Source: CAYNNP01 sp964398215 (GTDB lineage Bacteria; Planctomycetota; Planctomycetia; Pirellulales; Pirellulaceae). Taken from it: 6,510 bases of DNA. How positions within the stretch are numbered: the stretch's first letter is position 1; each line of letters opens with the position of its first letter. The translations under genes were made by a program, and so were the position numbers. This document shows, in pieces, positions 1 to 6,412 of this stretch. Below the pieces are notes generated by a model, which made no database searches, was not told where the DNA came from, and worked only from the letters and a program-made list of their open reading frames with translations. Location: assembly GCA_964398215.1 (NCBI GenBank), contig CAYNNP010000311.1:1-6510 (forward strand). Direction: 5' to 3'.

Positions 1-442
1 GTTGATCGAACATTTGCGAGAAAGTTGCGGTCGTCGCGCCATCGTTCAGAGGCTTGAACATTTGGAAAAATTGAAAATGCGACCCGTCTTTTAGGTCGCC
101 AATAAAGAACAGAAACTCCTGTTGATCTTCGATCCAAGTATTCAGTTTTTCGGTGTCCCAACGGCTAACTTCCGTAACAAACTTGACCTGCGTTTCGTTT
201 GGTTCTCGTTGGCCCTTCAACCAATCGCGGGCATTAACCGTGACTTCTACCAAGCGCCGATAGTCGCCTTTCTCCAGCGTCTTCAACTGGCTCGGATAGC
301 CGACCACGATTTGCGGTGTGGCCACACAAATCACCTCAAGCGATTTTTCATGCTGGATGCCGGGCTGTGCCGACAGTTGCTGCAAAAAGGGACTGGCTAC
401 GGCGATACTCAAGCAAACGACCAGGCGAAGAACGATTTTCAT
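1..442 (-). CDS. Exported protein of unknown function, 5' part (runs off the left edge)
   Basis: Reading the - strand from an ATG at 442-440 gives 147 codons without a stop up to the window edge, so the 3' end is missing. The first 26 or so residues look like a signal peptide: MKIVLR, a hydrophobic stretch (LVVCLSIAVAS), then a likely cleavage region around QQLSAQ. The mature part is soluble and mixed alpha/beta in composition, with many charged residues and no membrane segment; I recognise no family or catalytic motif. The start is chosen because the signal peptide begins there, and because its ATG overlaps the TGA of an upstream small frame as ATGA (439-442). Upstream of the ATG only a weak TGGA can be seen as a ribosome site. 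The gene points away from pstS. The + strand frame opposite it has no signal peptide and an antisense-like composition. A role in phosphate metabolism is possible from position only. The coding call is fairly sure; the function is unknown. Confidence 0.72.
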   Translation of the reverse strand, partial: MKIVLRLVVCLSIAVASPFLQQLSAQPGIQHEKSLEVICVATPQIVVGYPSQLKTLEKGDYRRLVEVTVNARDWLKGQREPNETQVKFVTEVSRWDTEKLNTWIEDQQEFLFFIGDLKDGSHFQFFQMFKPLNDGATTATFSQMFDQ

Positions 443-642
443 AAGTCCAGCCAGCTTTTGGGTTTAGGTTGATCTGTGTGGTGGAAATTCGAGTGCTTGA
501 GGTGCTCGGTCGCGATATTCCCAATAGCGTAGTACCAATCCTCTCGCTTTGATTCCATCAAAACGAAGCGCAAATTGCTAAACCGTTCGTTTCCAGCCGT
601 CCCATCTGCCAATCGAGTGGCCGATAAAATGCCGTAAATCAC
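439..642 (-). CDS. Possible small protein of 67 residues, uncertain
   Basis: A GTG-started frame (GTG at 642-640, with an in-frame TGA 12 bases upstream of it) runs 67 codons to a TGA at 441-439. Its stop overlaps the ATG of the exported-protein gene as ATGA, an arrangement typical of translationally coupled genes and the main argument that it is real. The product would be soluble, rich in aromatic and charged residues (for example KREDWYYAIGN), with a basic, proline-containing tail. No signal peptide, membrane segment or known motif is visible. There is no Shine-Dalgarno site before the GTG, and the alternative ATG at codon 29 would leave only 39 codons. It could equally be untranslated leader of the exported-protein gene. 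I do not recognise it. Confidence 0.3.
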   Translation of the reverse strand: MIYGILSATRLADGTAGNERFSNLRFVLMESKREDWYYAIGNIATEHLKHSNFHHTDQPKPKSWLDL

Positions 643-687
643 GCTGTTTTTAGATCAAATCAGTGCCAAAATGAGTTTTCGGGGAAG

Positions 688-715
688 TTAACAATGGCTT
701 AACATTTCCTTAACA
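688..715 (+). promoter_or_regulatory. Pho box: three TTAACA direct repeats with 11-bp period
   Basis: TTAACA occurs exactly at 688-693, 699-704 and 710-715, each pair separated by 5 bases, giving an 11-bp period (one helical turn). The second and third copies are identical over 8 bases (CTTAACAT). PhoB/PhoP-type winged-helix regulators bind tandem 11-bp direct repeats; TTAACA fits the Bacillus PhoP repeat, and three 8-bp CTTAAC-like repeats spaced by 3 bp recall the cyanobacterial SphR site. The site starts 106 bp upstream of the pstS ATG, and the operon ends with a PhoB-family gene, so autoregulation is likely. The repeats are seen directly; binding by this PhoB is inferred. Confidence 0.85.
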
Positions 716-724
716 TTCAAACGC

Positions 725-730
725 TACTGT
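725..730 (+). promoter_or_regulatory. Candidate -10 element of the pst promoter (TACTGT)
   Basis: TACTGT begins 9 bases after the end of the third TTAACA repeat. In PhoB-activated promoters the Pho box replaces the -35 element and the -10 hexamer lies about 10 bases further on, so the position fits. The match to TATAAT is weak (T, A and the last T), which is usual for activator-dependent promoters. Transcription would then start near 737-740, leaving a leader of about 55 bases before pstS. The call rests mainly on spacing. Confidence 0.4.
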
Positions 731-793
731 TCGCATCATGAGCGATAGCAATTCGCTGGCTTATCGAAGTCCCCATATGGAGTTTGGGAAAAA

Positions 794-1861
794 ATGAAAG
801 TTCTTGGTGTTTCTCTACTTAGTGTTTCCTTCTTGGTTTCTTTCGCTTGCGATCTACCAGCACAGGAATCGAATCAGCAGCTGTTGTCCGAAGCCAAGAC
901 TCAGTGGCGGAGCGTTAAACGCAATACTGAGTTGGCTGGCAAGATCGATATCGACGGTTCAAGCACGGTCTACCCGATCACTGAGGCCGCAGCCGCAGCG
1001 TTTAAGAAAATCTATCCGAACGTCAATGTGACCGTTGGCAAGTCGGGCACGGGCGGCGGGTTCAAACGATTTACGGTCGGTGAAACTGATATCTCCGATG
1101 CCTCGCGACCCATCAAATCAAAGGAACTGAAAGGTTGCAAAACGAACTCGGTTTCCTTCATCGAGATTCCGATCGCTTACGATGGCCTGACGGTCGTGGT
1201 TCGGAAAGACAACGACTTTGTTAACGAATTGACAATCGACCAGCTGAAATCAATTTTCCTTTCGGACAAAGCAGCTAAAACCTGGAAGGCTATCAACCCA
1301 CAGTGGCCAGACAAGCCAATCAAGATTCATGCTCCAGGGACTGACTCTGGAACATTCGACTACTTCAAGGAAGTCATTGCTGGCAAAGAAGGCGCCATTC
1401 GATCTGATATGTCGACCAGTGAAAATGACGACGTGCTGGTCAACGGAGTCGCGGGCGACAAATACGCCATCGGGTTCTTTGGCGCAGCCTACTACTTCCA
1501 AAACACCGATAAACTCAAAGCGGTAAGGATCGTGAATCCGGCGACCAACAAAGCTGTCGCGCCTTCGGATGAGACGATCGAAAACGGGTCCTACGCACCA
1601 TTTAGTCGCCCATTGTTCATCTACATCAACTCCAAGTCGATCAACAAAGCTCAGGTTGAAAAATTTGTCGACTTTTACCTTGCCAATGCCGATGAATTCT
1701 CACGTGCGGTCAAATACGTCGCTCTGCCCAAAGACGTGTATGCTCAAGCGTACGGCAACTACCTCGATGAAAACGTCGGAACACACTACCTCGACGCAAA
1801 GATGGAAAAGAGATCTGGTCCTGTGACCGAGATTTACACTCTGAAAAATCTAACAAAGTAG
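794..1861 (+). CDS. pstS: Phosphate ABC transporter, substrate-binding protein PstS
   Basis: Binds inorganic phosphate outside the cytoplasmic membrane and delivers it to the PstC/PstA channel. The 355 residues begin with a signal peptide (about 1-24). C19 follows SFA, a poor lipobox, so whether it is a lipoprotein or is cleaved near LPAQ is open. The periplasmic binding fold follows with the family's phosphate-contact loops: DGSSTVYP (54-61), KSGTGGGF (83-90), DISDASR (99-105) and GTDSGTFDYF (182-191). The stretch DDVLVNGVAGDKYAIGFFG (212-230) is also characteristic of PstS/SphX proteins. Length is normal for the family. The ATG is chosen because the signal peptide starts there; GGAG at 779-782 lies 11 bases upstream, a long but usable spacing. 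It is first in the operon, directly behind the Pho box, so strong induction on phosphate starvation is expected. Confidence 0.96.
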   Translation: MKVLGVSLLSVSFLVSFACDLPAQESNQQLLSEAKTQWRSVKRNTELAGKIDIDGSSTVYPITEAAAAAFKKIYPNVNVTVGKSGTGGGFKRFTVGETDISDASRPIKSKELKGCKTNSVSFIEIPIAYDGLTVVVRKDNDFVNELTIDQLKSIFLSDKAAKTWKAINPQWPDKPIKIHAPGTDSGTFDYFKEVIAGKEGAIRSDMSTSENDDVLVNGVAGDKYAIGFFGAAYYFQNTDKLKAVRIVNPATNKAVAPSDETIENGSYAPFSRPLFIYINSKSINKAQVEKFVDFYLANADEFSRAVKYVALPKDVYAQAYGNYLDENVGTHYLDAKMEKRSGPVTEIYTLKNLTK

Positions 1862-1865
1862 TTTT

Positions 1866-2981
1866 GTGACAACAGTTACGAAAGCAGATTCTGGTACAGA
1901 AGTGCCCGAAGCGGCTGAACGCAAATCGAATTATCGATTTCGCTCCCTACGTTCTACTTACATCAAAGAACGTGGAGTAAAGTCGCTGCTGTTGGTGTGT
2001 TCCACGCTTTCGATCTTCACGACCCTAGCAATCGTTGGGGTCTTGTTCACCGAAGCATCGCGATTCTTTCGGCACGATGACGTTTACTGCGATGCGGTCA
2101 TCGCAGAAGACGGTGACCGAATCTGCGGTGCTTTTGTGGGCACATCGACCGAGGACACCGCAGGCACGGAACAAGCGTGTCCGGTGTGTGGTCATCAACA
2201 CATGATGCCAGCGGAAATCACGGTCGCCAAATTCATCTCTGGCACCAAATGGAATCCTTTGTTGGGGCGTGAGAGCGAAAAGGAGTTTGGAGTCTGGGCT
2301 CTGATTTCCGCAACGCTAATCGTCAGCGGCATTGCGATGTGCCTAGCACTACCGCTGGGACTGATCACCGCGATCTACTTGAGTGAATACGCTAGTCCAC
2401 GAGTTCGTGCCACGATCAAGCCAGCGCTGGAAGTGCTCGCTGGGATTCCGACAGTGGTTTACGGATTCTTTGCCCTCACGGTCATCACGCCAGCGCTGCA
2501 GTTTTTGCATGGCGGATTTGGAACTTTCAATGCGATGGCAGGTGGTATCGCGGTAGGAATTCTTTGCCTGCCAATTGTCAGTTCACTGGTAGAAGACGCT
2601 TTGCAGGCGGTGCCCAGAGCATTACGCGAAGGTGCTTATGGATTGGGCGCCACCAAGTTCGAGGTCTCGACAAAGGTCGTTGTCCCAGCAGCGCTGTCGG
2701 GCATCATTTCTGCATTCCTGCTAGCCGTTTCCAGAGCAATCGGCGAAACGATGATCGTTGCTTTGGCGGTAGGCAGTCGGCCGCAACTGTCGTTTGACCC
2801 ACGCAACGATATGCAAACGATGACCGGCTGGATGGTTCAAATGGCACTGGGTGATGTGTCCAACTATGACGTTGAATATCTGTCGATGTATGCGGTCGCT
2901 GCAGTGCTGTTTCTGATCACTTTGGCATTAACATTGGTTGGCAATATTGTCAGAAATCGTTTTCGAGAGGAGTATCAATGA
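1866..2981 (+). CDS. pstC: Phosphate ABC transporter, permease PstC, with a cysteine-bearing extracytoplasmic insert
   Basis: One of the two membrane subunits forming the phosphate channel. Of 371 residues, 1-37 are a charged cytoplasmic N-terminus. Six membrane segments follow at about 38-62, 144-170, 188-212, 222-242, 275-302 and 338-362. The cytoplasmic EAA-type loop that contacts PstB is clear: AVPRALREGAYGLGATKFEV (248-267), then SRAIGET (289-295). PstC usually has about 300-320 residues. The excess here lies in the N-terminus and in the loop between segments 1 and 2, where about 50 residues (70-118) contain C75, C87, C105 and C108, ending in CPVCGHQH; the family sequence resumes at KWNPLLG (128-134). 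The GTG start lies 4 bp after the pstS stop with no Shine-Dalgarno site, suggesting coupled translation; a GTG at codon 13 is an alternative. The stop overlaps pstA. Confidence 0.94.
   Translation: MTTVTKADSGTEVPEAAERKSNYRFRSLRSTYIKERGVKSLLLVCSTLSIFTTLAIVGVLFTEASRFFRHDDVYCDAVIAEDGDRICGAFVGTSTEDTAGTEQACPVCGHQHMMPAEITVAKFISGTKWNPLLGRESEKEFGVWALISATLIVSGIAMCLALPLGLITAIYLSEYASPRVRATIKPALEVLAGIPTVVYGFFALTVITPALQFLHGGFGTFNAMAGGIAVGILCLPIVSSLVEDALQAVPRALREGAYGLGATKFEVSTKVVVPAALSGIISAFLLAVSRAIGETMIVALAVGSRPQLSFDPRNDMQTMTGWMVQMALGDVSNYDVEYLSMYAVAAVLFLITLALTLVGNIVRNRFREEYQ
2968..2972 (+). promoter_or_regulatory. Ribosome binding site of pstA (AGGAG)
   Basis: AGGAG, within the purine run GAGAGGAG at 2965-2972, ends 5 bases before the pstA ATG. 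It is the strongest Shine-Dalgarno site in the operon and lies inside the end of pstC. It fixes the pstA start at 2978 and supports the ATGA overlap. Confidence 0.8.
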
Positions 2982-4174
2982 ACGACAAAGTTCATCCGCT
3001 CGATCGTTTGGACGATCTCCAGCCCAGAAATCGAAAGTTTTGGGACAGTGCGTTTCGGTGGCTTTGCCTTTTTGTGGCTTCGACCTCGATTCTATTCCTG
3101 ATCATTCTGCTCGGCTCCGTTCTATTGCTCGGTGCCAAAACGTTGAACTGGAATTTCCTGACGCACTATCCAGAACCGCTTCCGGAAAACGCTGGCATTG
3201 GGCCAGCGATTTGGGGCACGGTTTGGGTATGCATTGTCTGCGGTTTCTTAGCGCTACCAATTGGCGTTGCCACCGCGATCTTTTTGGAGGAATTCAAGCC
3301 GCGAAGTAGTATCGTGCGAAAGCTACATTCGTTCGTCCAACTAAACATCACCAATCTTGCTGGGGTTCCAAGTGTTGTTTATGGAATTCTTGGACTGACA
3401 CTTTTCGTCTCGATGGCTGGCCTGTTTGGGACATCCAACGAACCTGCCGTTTCGGTTGGCGTCGAGCACTTTGATCAGTTCTTTACTGCTGGCGAAAAAG
3501 CGTTACTGATTCCAGTCGACGACCCCAGCGATCCGCCAACAGTGGTCACTGAAGGCATGAAGGCCATGAATACGGATGGCGAATGGGTGGATGTCAACGT
3601 TGTGAAGTCGCGACGACGCATGCCCAAGGATGCCGAAGGCCGAAAGTACGCATTGATCGCGGGGCGGACATCCGGGCGGATCGAAAAATCCAGCTGGTAT
3701 CATTTCCGTCTACCGTTTGGCCGAAGCGTTTTGGCGGGAGCATTCACGTTGATGTTGGTCATTTTGCCAGTAGTCATCATCTCCAGCCAAGAAGCAATTC
3801 GCGCGGTACCACGTTCGCTTAGAGAAGCAGGACTTGGGCTTGGCGCGACACCATGGCAAGTCGTTCGCAATGTGACTTTGCCAGCAGCCATTCCAGGCAT
3901 CATGACCGGAGCCATTCTGTCGATGAGCCGAGCGATCGGAGAGGCAGCTCCGATTCTGATTTTGGCTGGTGCTATTTTCCTGACCGCTAGTCCAGGAAAT
4001 TTGATGGACAATTTCACGGTAATGCCGCTGCAGATTTTTGACTGGGCAGGTCGTCCTATCAAAGAATTCCATAGCCTTGCAGCGTCCGGTATTATCTTGT
4101 TACTAGCGATCCTGTTCGTTTTTAACTCGGTCGCTGTAATCATTCGTCAGCTTACTCAAAAACCAACCTCCTAA
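2978..4174 (+). CDS. pstA: Phosphate ABC transporter, permease PstA, with a long extracytoplasmic insert
   Basis: Second channel subunit, pairing with PstC. The 398 residues carry membrane segments at about 30-52, 78-102, 128-149, 250-270, 305-335 and 368-390. Family landmarks are LAGVPSVVYGILGL (127-140), the EAA-type cytoplasmic loop AIRAVPRSLREAGLGLGATP (273-292), and SRAIGEAAPIL (317-327). PstA is usually about 280-300 residues. The extra length is nearly all in one stretch of about 95 residues (152-247) between segments 3 and 4, which by topology faces outward. It is hydrophilic and charged, with an acidic first half (VDDPSDPP, 180-187) and a basic second half (KSRRRMPK, 210-217), has no cysteine, and is unlike any domain I know. 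Reading frame and base composition continue through it, so it is not a frameshift artefact. The ATG overlaps the pstC stop as ATGA, next to a strong AGGAG. Confidence 0.94.
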   Translation: MNDKVHPLDRLDDLQPRNRKFWDSAFRWLCLFVASTSILFLIILLGSVLLLGAKTLNWNFLTHYPEPLPENAGIGPAIWGTVWVCIVCGFLALPIGVATAIFLEEFKPRSSIVRKLHSFVQLNITNLAGVPSVVYGILGLTLFVSMAGLFGTSNEPAVSVGVEHFDQFFTAGEKALLIPVDDPSDPPTVVTEGMKAMNTDGEWVDVNVVKSRRRMPKDAEGRKYALIAGRTSGRIEKSSWYHFRLPFGRSVLAGAFTLMLVILPVVIISSQEAIRAVPRSLREAGLGLGATPWQVVRNVTLPAAIPGIMTGAILSMSRAIGEAAPILILAGAIFLTASPGNLMDNFTVMPLQIFDWAGRPIKEFHSLAASGIILLLAILFVFNSVAVIIRQLTQKPTS

Positions 4175-4185
4175 TCAGGTCGAAC

Positions 4186-5019
4186 ATGATTGAGACAAAA
4201 ACGCCTGGCGTATCCAAGCCGACGACGTTCTTGGCGCCGACAGACACTGATGACGCTGCTGAAAATGTAATGATCGAGTTGCAGAACTTGAACGCTTGGT
4301 ATGCGGATTTCCAAGCGTTGCATGAATTGAATTTGTCCATTCCCGAAAAGCGGGTGACCGCGTTCATTGGTCCTAGCGGTTGCGGAAAGAGTACGCTGCT
4401 GAAGTGGATCAACCGAATGAATGACGTCGTTCCGATCGCTCGCGCAGAAGGAACACTGCAGCTTGGCGAGACCGACATCCTTTCAAAATCAACCGATGTC
4501 GTTGCTCTTCGTCGGCGAATCGGCATGGTGTTTCAAAAACCAAATCCGTTTCCCAAATCAATCTACGAGAACATCGCGTTTGGCCCACGCCTACACTACA
4601 AAGGTCTCAGTCGATCGGATCTCGATGATTTGGTTGAATGGTCGCTAAAAAAATCAGCCCTGTGGGAAGAAGTAAAAGACCGTTTGAACCAATCTGCGCT
4701 CGGTCTCTCGGGCGGTCAACAACAGCGACTTTGCATTGCTCGCGCGATTGCAATTGGACCTGAGATCCTGTTGATGGACGAACCGTGTTCAGCGTTAGAT
4801 CCTGCATCCACGGCGAAAATTGAAGACCTGATTTTTGAATTGCGGAAGCAGTACACGATCGTTATCGTGACACACAACATGCAGCAAGCAGCAAGATGCA
4901 GTGACCACACCGTGTTTTTCTTTGAAGGAAAAATCATTGAAGCCGGTCCGACTCGCGACCTGTTCACGAACCCGAAAAACAAACAGACTGAAGATTACGT
5001 GACCGGGAAATTCGGTTAA
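4186..5019 (+). CDS. pstB: Phosphate ABC transporter, ATP-binding protein PstB
   Basis: Cytoplasmic ATPase that powers phosphate import through PstC/PstA. All nucleotide-binding motifs are intact in the 277 residues: Walker A GPSGCGKST (62-70), Q-loop VFQKPNPFP (115-123, Q117), signature LSGGQQQR (174-181), Walker B ILLMDEP (194-200, catalytic E199), D-loop SALD (202-205) and H-loop H230 in VTHNM. NPFPKSIYENIAFGPR (120-135) is typical of PstB rather than other importers. The family core starts at about residue 29 (MIELQNLNAWY); the first 28 residues are a polar extension. The ATG at 4186, with AGGT 5 bases upstream and 11 bp after the pstA stop, is taken as the start. The in-frame ATG at codon 29 (4270) is a real alternative that would give a 249-residue protein of usual length. 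Confidence 0.96.
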   Translation: MIETKTPGVSKPTTFLAPTDTDDAAENVMIELQNLNAWYADFQALHELNLSIPEKRVTAFIGPSGCGKSTLLKWINRMNDVVPIARAEGTLQLGETDILSKSTDVVALRRRIGMVFQKPNPFPKSIYENIAFGPRLHYKGLSRSDLDDLVEWSLKKSALWEEVKDRLNQSALGLSGGQQQRLCIARAIAIGPEILLMDEPCSALDPASTAKIEDLIFELRKQYTIVIVTHNMQQAARCSDHTVFFFEGKIIEAGPTRDLFTNPKNKQTEDYVTGKFG

Positions 5020-5043
5020 CAAAATCAGAAACAAGTTTTTACT

Positions 5044-5733
5044 ATGTCAAAACATCTTGAGCGTGACATCCACGCGCTGCATCAAAAACTAATGAACCTC
5101 TTTGGGATCGTCGAAAAGATGATCGACAAAGCGGTGTGTGCACTCTGCGAAAAGCGTATCGAATTGGCCAAGGAGGTCATTGAGACGGACACGTTGGTTA
5201 ACACCGCGGAAGTCGAAATCGAAGAGGATTGCCTCAAAATCCTGGCGCTACACCAGCCCTTTGCTGGCGATCTACGGCGCATCGCAACAGTGATGAAGAT
5301 CAATGTGGAACTTGAGCGAATGGCGGACTTGTCGTGCAATATCGCGGAACGTGCCGAATGCATGCACCAGCATCCGTTTTTTCCGATGCCAGACGAATTA
5401 CCTTCGATGGTCGTCGAAGCCAAAAAGATGATCCGAATGGCGCTGAATTCGTTTGTGGAATCCGACGCAGATGCGGCTCGGGTTGTGATTTCTCTTGATG
5501 CAGAAGTCGATCGCTACAACTTGGAAATCATCAGCGAGCTTAAATTGTTGATGGGGCAGGATCCAACACTCGTAGAACCCGCCCTGCATTGTTTCTCGGC
5601 TTCACGTCACATTGAACGCGTTGCGGATTTGGCAGAGAACATTGCCGAGGATGTCATTTACCTTGTCGACGGCGATATCGTGCGACACCAGCACAACGAA
5701 ATTAAACGTTTCAAGGAAACAGGAAATGCCTAG
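5044..5733 (+). CDS. phoU: Phosphate signalling protein PhoU
   Basis: Cytoplasmic regulator that, in studied bacteria, connects the Pst transporter with the PhoR/PhoB pair, keeping the Pho response off when phosphate is plentiful and restraining uptake. The 229 residues are almost entirely helical and form two PhoU repeats, about 1-110 and 118-215. Each repeat carries the metal-cluster motif: ELERMADLSCNIAER (89-103) in the first, HIERVADLAENIAED (189-203) in the second. QPFAGDLRRIATVMKI (71-86) is typical of the first repeat. Length is normal for a two-repeat PhoU. It begins 24 bp after pstB without a recognisable Shine-Dalgarno site; the ATG is supported by the usual start pattern (HLERDIHALHQKL). 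Its last 8 bases overlap phoB, so the two are probably translated together. Confidence 0.95.
   Translation: MSKHLERDIHALHQKLMNLFGIVEKMIDKAVCALCEKRIELAKEVIETDTLVNTAEVEIEEDCLKILALHQPFAGDLRRIATVMKINVELERMADLSCNIAERAECMHQHPFFPMPDELPSMVVEAKKMIRMALNSFVESDADAARVVISLDAEVDRYNLEIISELKLLMGQDPTLVEPALHCFSASRHIERVADLAENIAEDVIYLVDGDIVRHQHNEIKRFKETGNA
5713..5717 (+). promoter_or_regulatory. Ribosome binding site of phoB (AAGGA)
   Basis: AAGGA ends 8 bases before the ATG at 5726 and lies inside the end of phoU. It decides the phoB start: the same frame is open back to 5612, but the extra 38 codons are phoU sequence in another frame and do not resemble a receiver domain. Confidence 0.7.
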
Positions 5734-6412
5734 GCCCAAAGTTCTTATTGTCGAGGACGATCGCGCGATCGCGGAAGTGCTGCAATACAACCTGAACAAC
5801 GCGGGCTACGAAACGATCATTTCCACCGACGGTCAGGACGCTCTCAATCAAGCGCGACTGAAACTACCTGACCTTGTCATCCTGGATTTGATGATTCCCG
5901 TGATTGATGGCTTGGAAGTCTGCAAGCGTTTGAGAGCTTTGCCGGAAACCCGCGACGCGCCAATTCTAATACTGACCGCAAAGGGCGAAGAGACTGATCA
6001 GATCGTTGGTTTTTCAGTCGGTGCTGACGACTACGTTGTCAAACCGTTTAGCGTGAAAATTCTGATGGAGCGAATCAAGTCGCTGCTGCGTCGACGCGAC
6101 AAAAAAATGACCGAAGAAGTCACCACGCTTGGCGGAATCACAATCGACCGAGTCAGGCATAAGGTGATGGTGCATGGCACAGCGATCGAACTGACCCGCA
6201 GTGAGTTCCGGTTATTGAACACATTGATCCTGCAGCCCGGGCGGGCTTTCGAACGCAGTGAGCTCATCGAAGCAGCGCTTGGTGGAGACGCTTTGGTGTT
6301 GGAGCGAACAATCGATGTTCACATCCGTTCGCTGCGCAAGAAGATGGGAGATGAAAACGACTTCATCCAAACCGTCCGCGGAGTCGGCTACCGATTCCGA
6401 GAGCAAACCTAG
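5726..6412 (+). CDS. phoB: Phosphate regulon response regulator PhoB (OmpR/PhoB family)
   Basis: Transcription factor of the phosphate-starvation response. The 228 residues have the standard two parts. The receiver domain (about 4-122) has the acidic pocket E10-D11-D12, the phosphorylated aspartate D54 in VILDLMIP (51-58), the switch threonine T84 in LILTAKGEE (81-89) and K106 in DDYVVKPFS (101-109). The winged-helix DNA-binding domain (about 132-226) has ELTRSEFRLL (155-164), the recognition-helix region ERTIDVHIRSLRKKMG (193-208) and the wing IQTVRGVGYRF (214-224). OmpR-type regulators are similar to one another; the PhoB assignment rests on the receiver sequence and on its place at the end of the pst-phoU operon. 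It starts inside phoU (8-bp overlap). If it binds the repeats at 688-715, it activates its own operon. No partner kinase is visible. Confidence 0.93.
   Translation: MPRPKVLIVEDDRAIAEVLQYNLNNAGYETIISTDGQDALNQARLKLPDLVILDLMIPVIDGLEVCKRLRALPETRDAPILILTAKGEETDQIVGFSVGADDYVVKPFSVKILMERIKSLLRRRDKKMTEEVTTLGGITIDRVRHKVMVHGTAIELTRSEFRLLNTLILQPGRAFERSELIEAALGGDALVLERTIDVHIRSLRKKMGDENDFIQTVRGVGYRFREQT

Larger units (their letters stand above)
443..793. other. Divergent intergenic region between the exported-protein gene and pstS
   Basis: If the uncertain small frame at 439-642 is not a gene, this is a 351-base region without a coding sequence. Its right half (643-793) holds the control region of the pst operon: three TTAACA repeats at 688-715, a weak -10-like hexamer at 725-730 and a GGAG at 779-782 ahead of pstS. 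The left half (443-642) shows no hairpin, repeat or RNA gene that I can make out. On the - strand I find no convincing -35/-10 pair for the leftward gene. Because the region is divergent, a factor bound at 688-715 could affect both directions. Confidence 0.6.

Noticed and set aside
122..472. A 116-codon + strand frame opposite the exported-protein gene
   Set aside because: The - strand frame over the same bases has a signal peptide and protein-like composition. The + strand product has no recognisable features, and its composition is that of an antisense frame.
773..780. Palindrome CCATATGG just before pstS
   Set aside because: Only 8 bp long and the flanking bases do not extend the symmetry; likely chance.
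1219..1240. A TTAAC/TTGAC-like pair inside pstS that recalls a Pho box
   Set aside because: The copies are imperfect, the spacing does not match the 11-bp period, and the site is within conserved coding sequence.
3700..4143. A 147-codon - strand frame inside pstA
   Set aside because: It lies wholly opposite well-conserved PstA sequence (EAA loop and membrane segments 4-6), so it is a shadow of pstA.
4152..4526. A 124-codon - strand frame across the start of pstB
   Set aside because: It is opposite the Walker A region of pstB and shows no signal peptide, motif or ribosome site of its own.
5017..5043. Possible terminator or second promoter between pstB and phoU
   Set aside because: The 24-base gap holds a single TTAACA that includes the pstB stop and a short T-run. 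There is no hairpin and no second repeat, so nothing supports either call.
5082..5423. A 113-codon - strand frame inside phoU
   Set aside because: It is antisense to the first PhoU repeat, which is clearly conserved; its serine- and isoleucine-rich composition is typical of antisense frames.
5612..5725. Longer phoB start at 5612 giving 266 residues
   Set aside because: These 38 codons overlap the conserved second PhoU motif in another frame and do not fit a receiver domain. The ATG at 5726 has an AAGGA ribosome site and gives the standard 228-residue PhoB.
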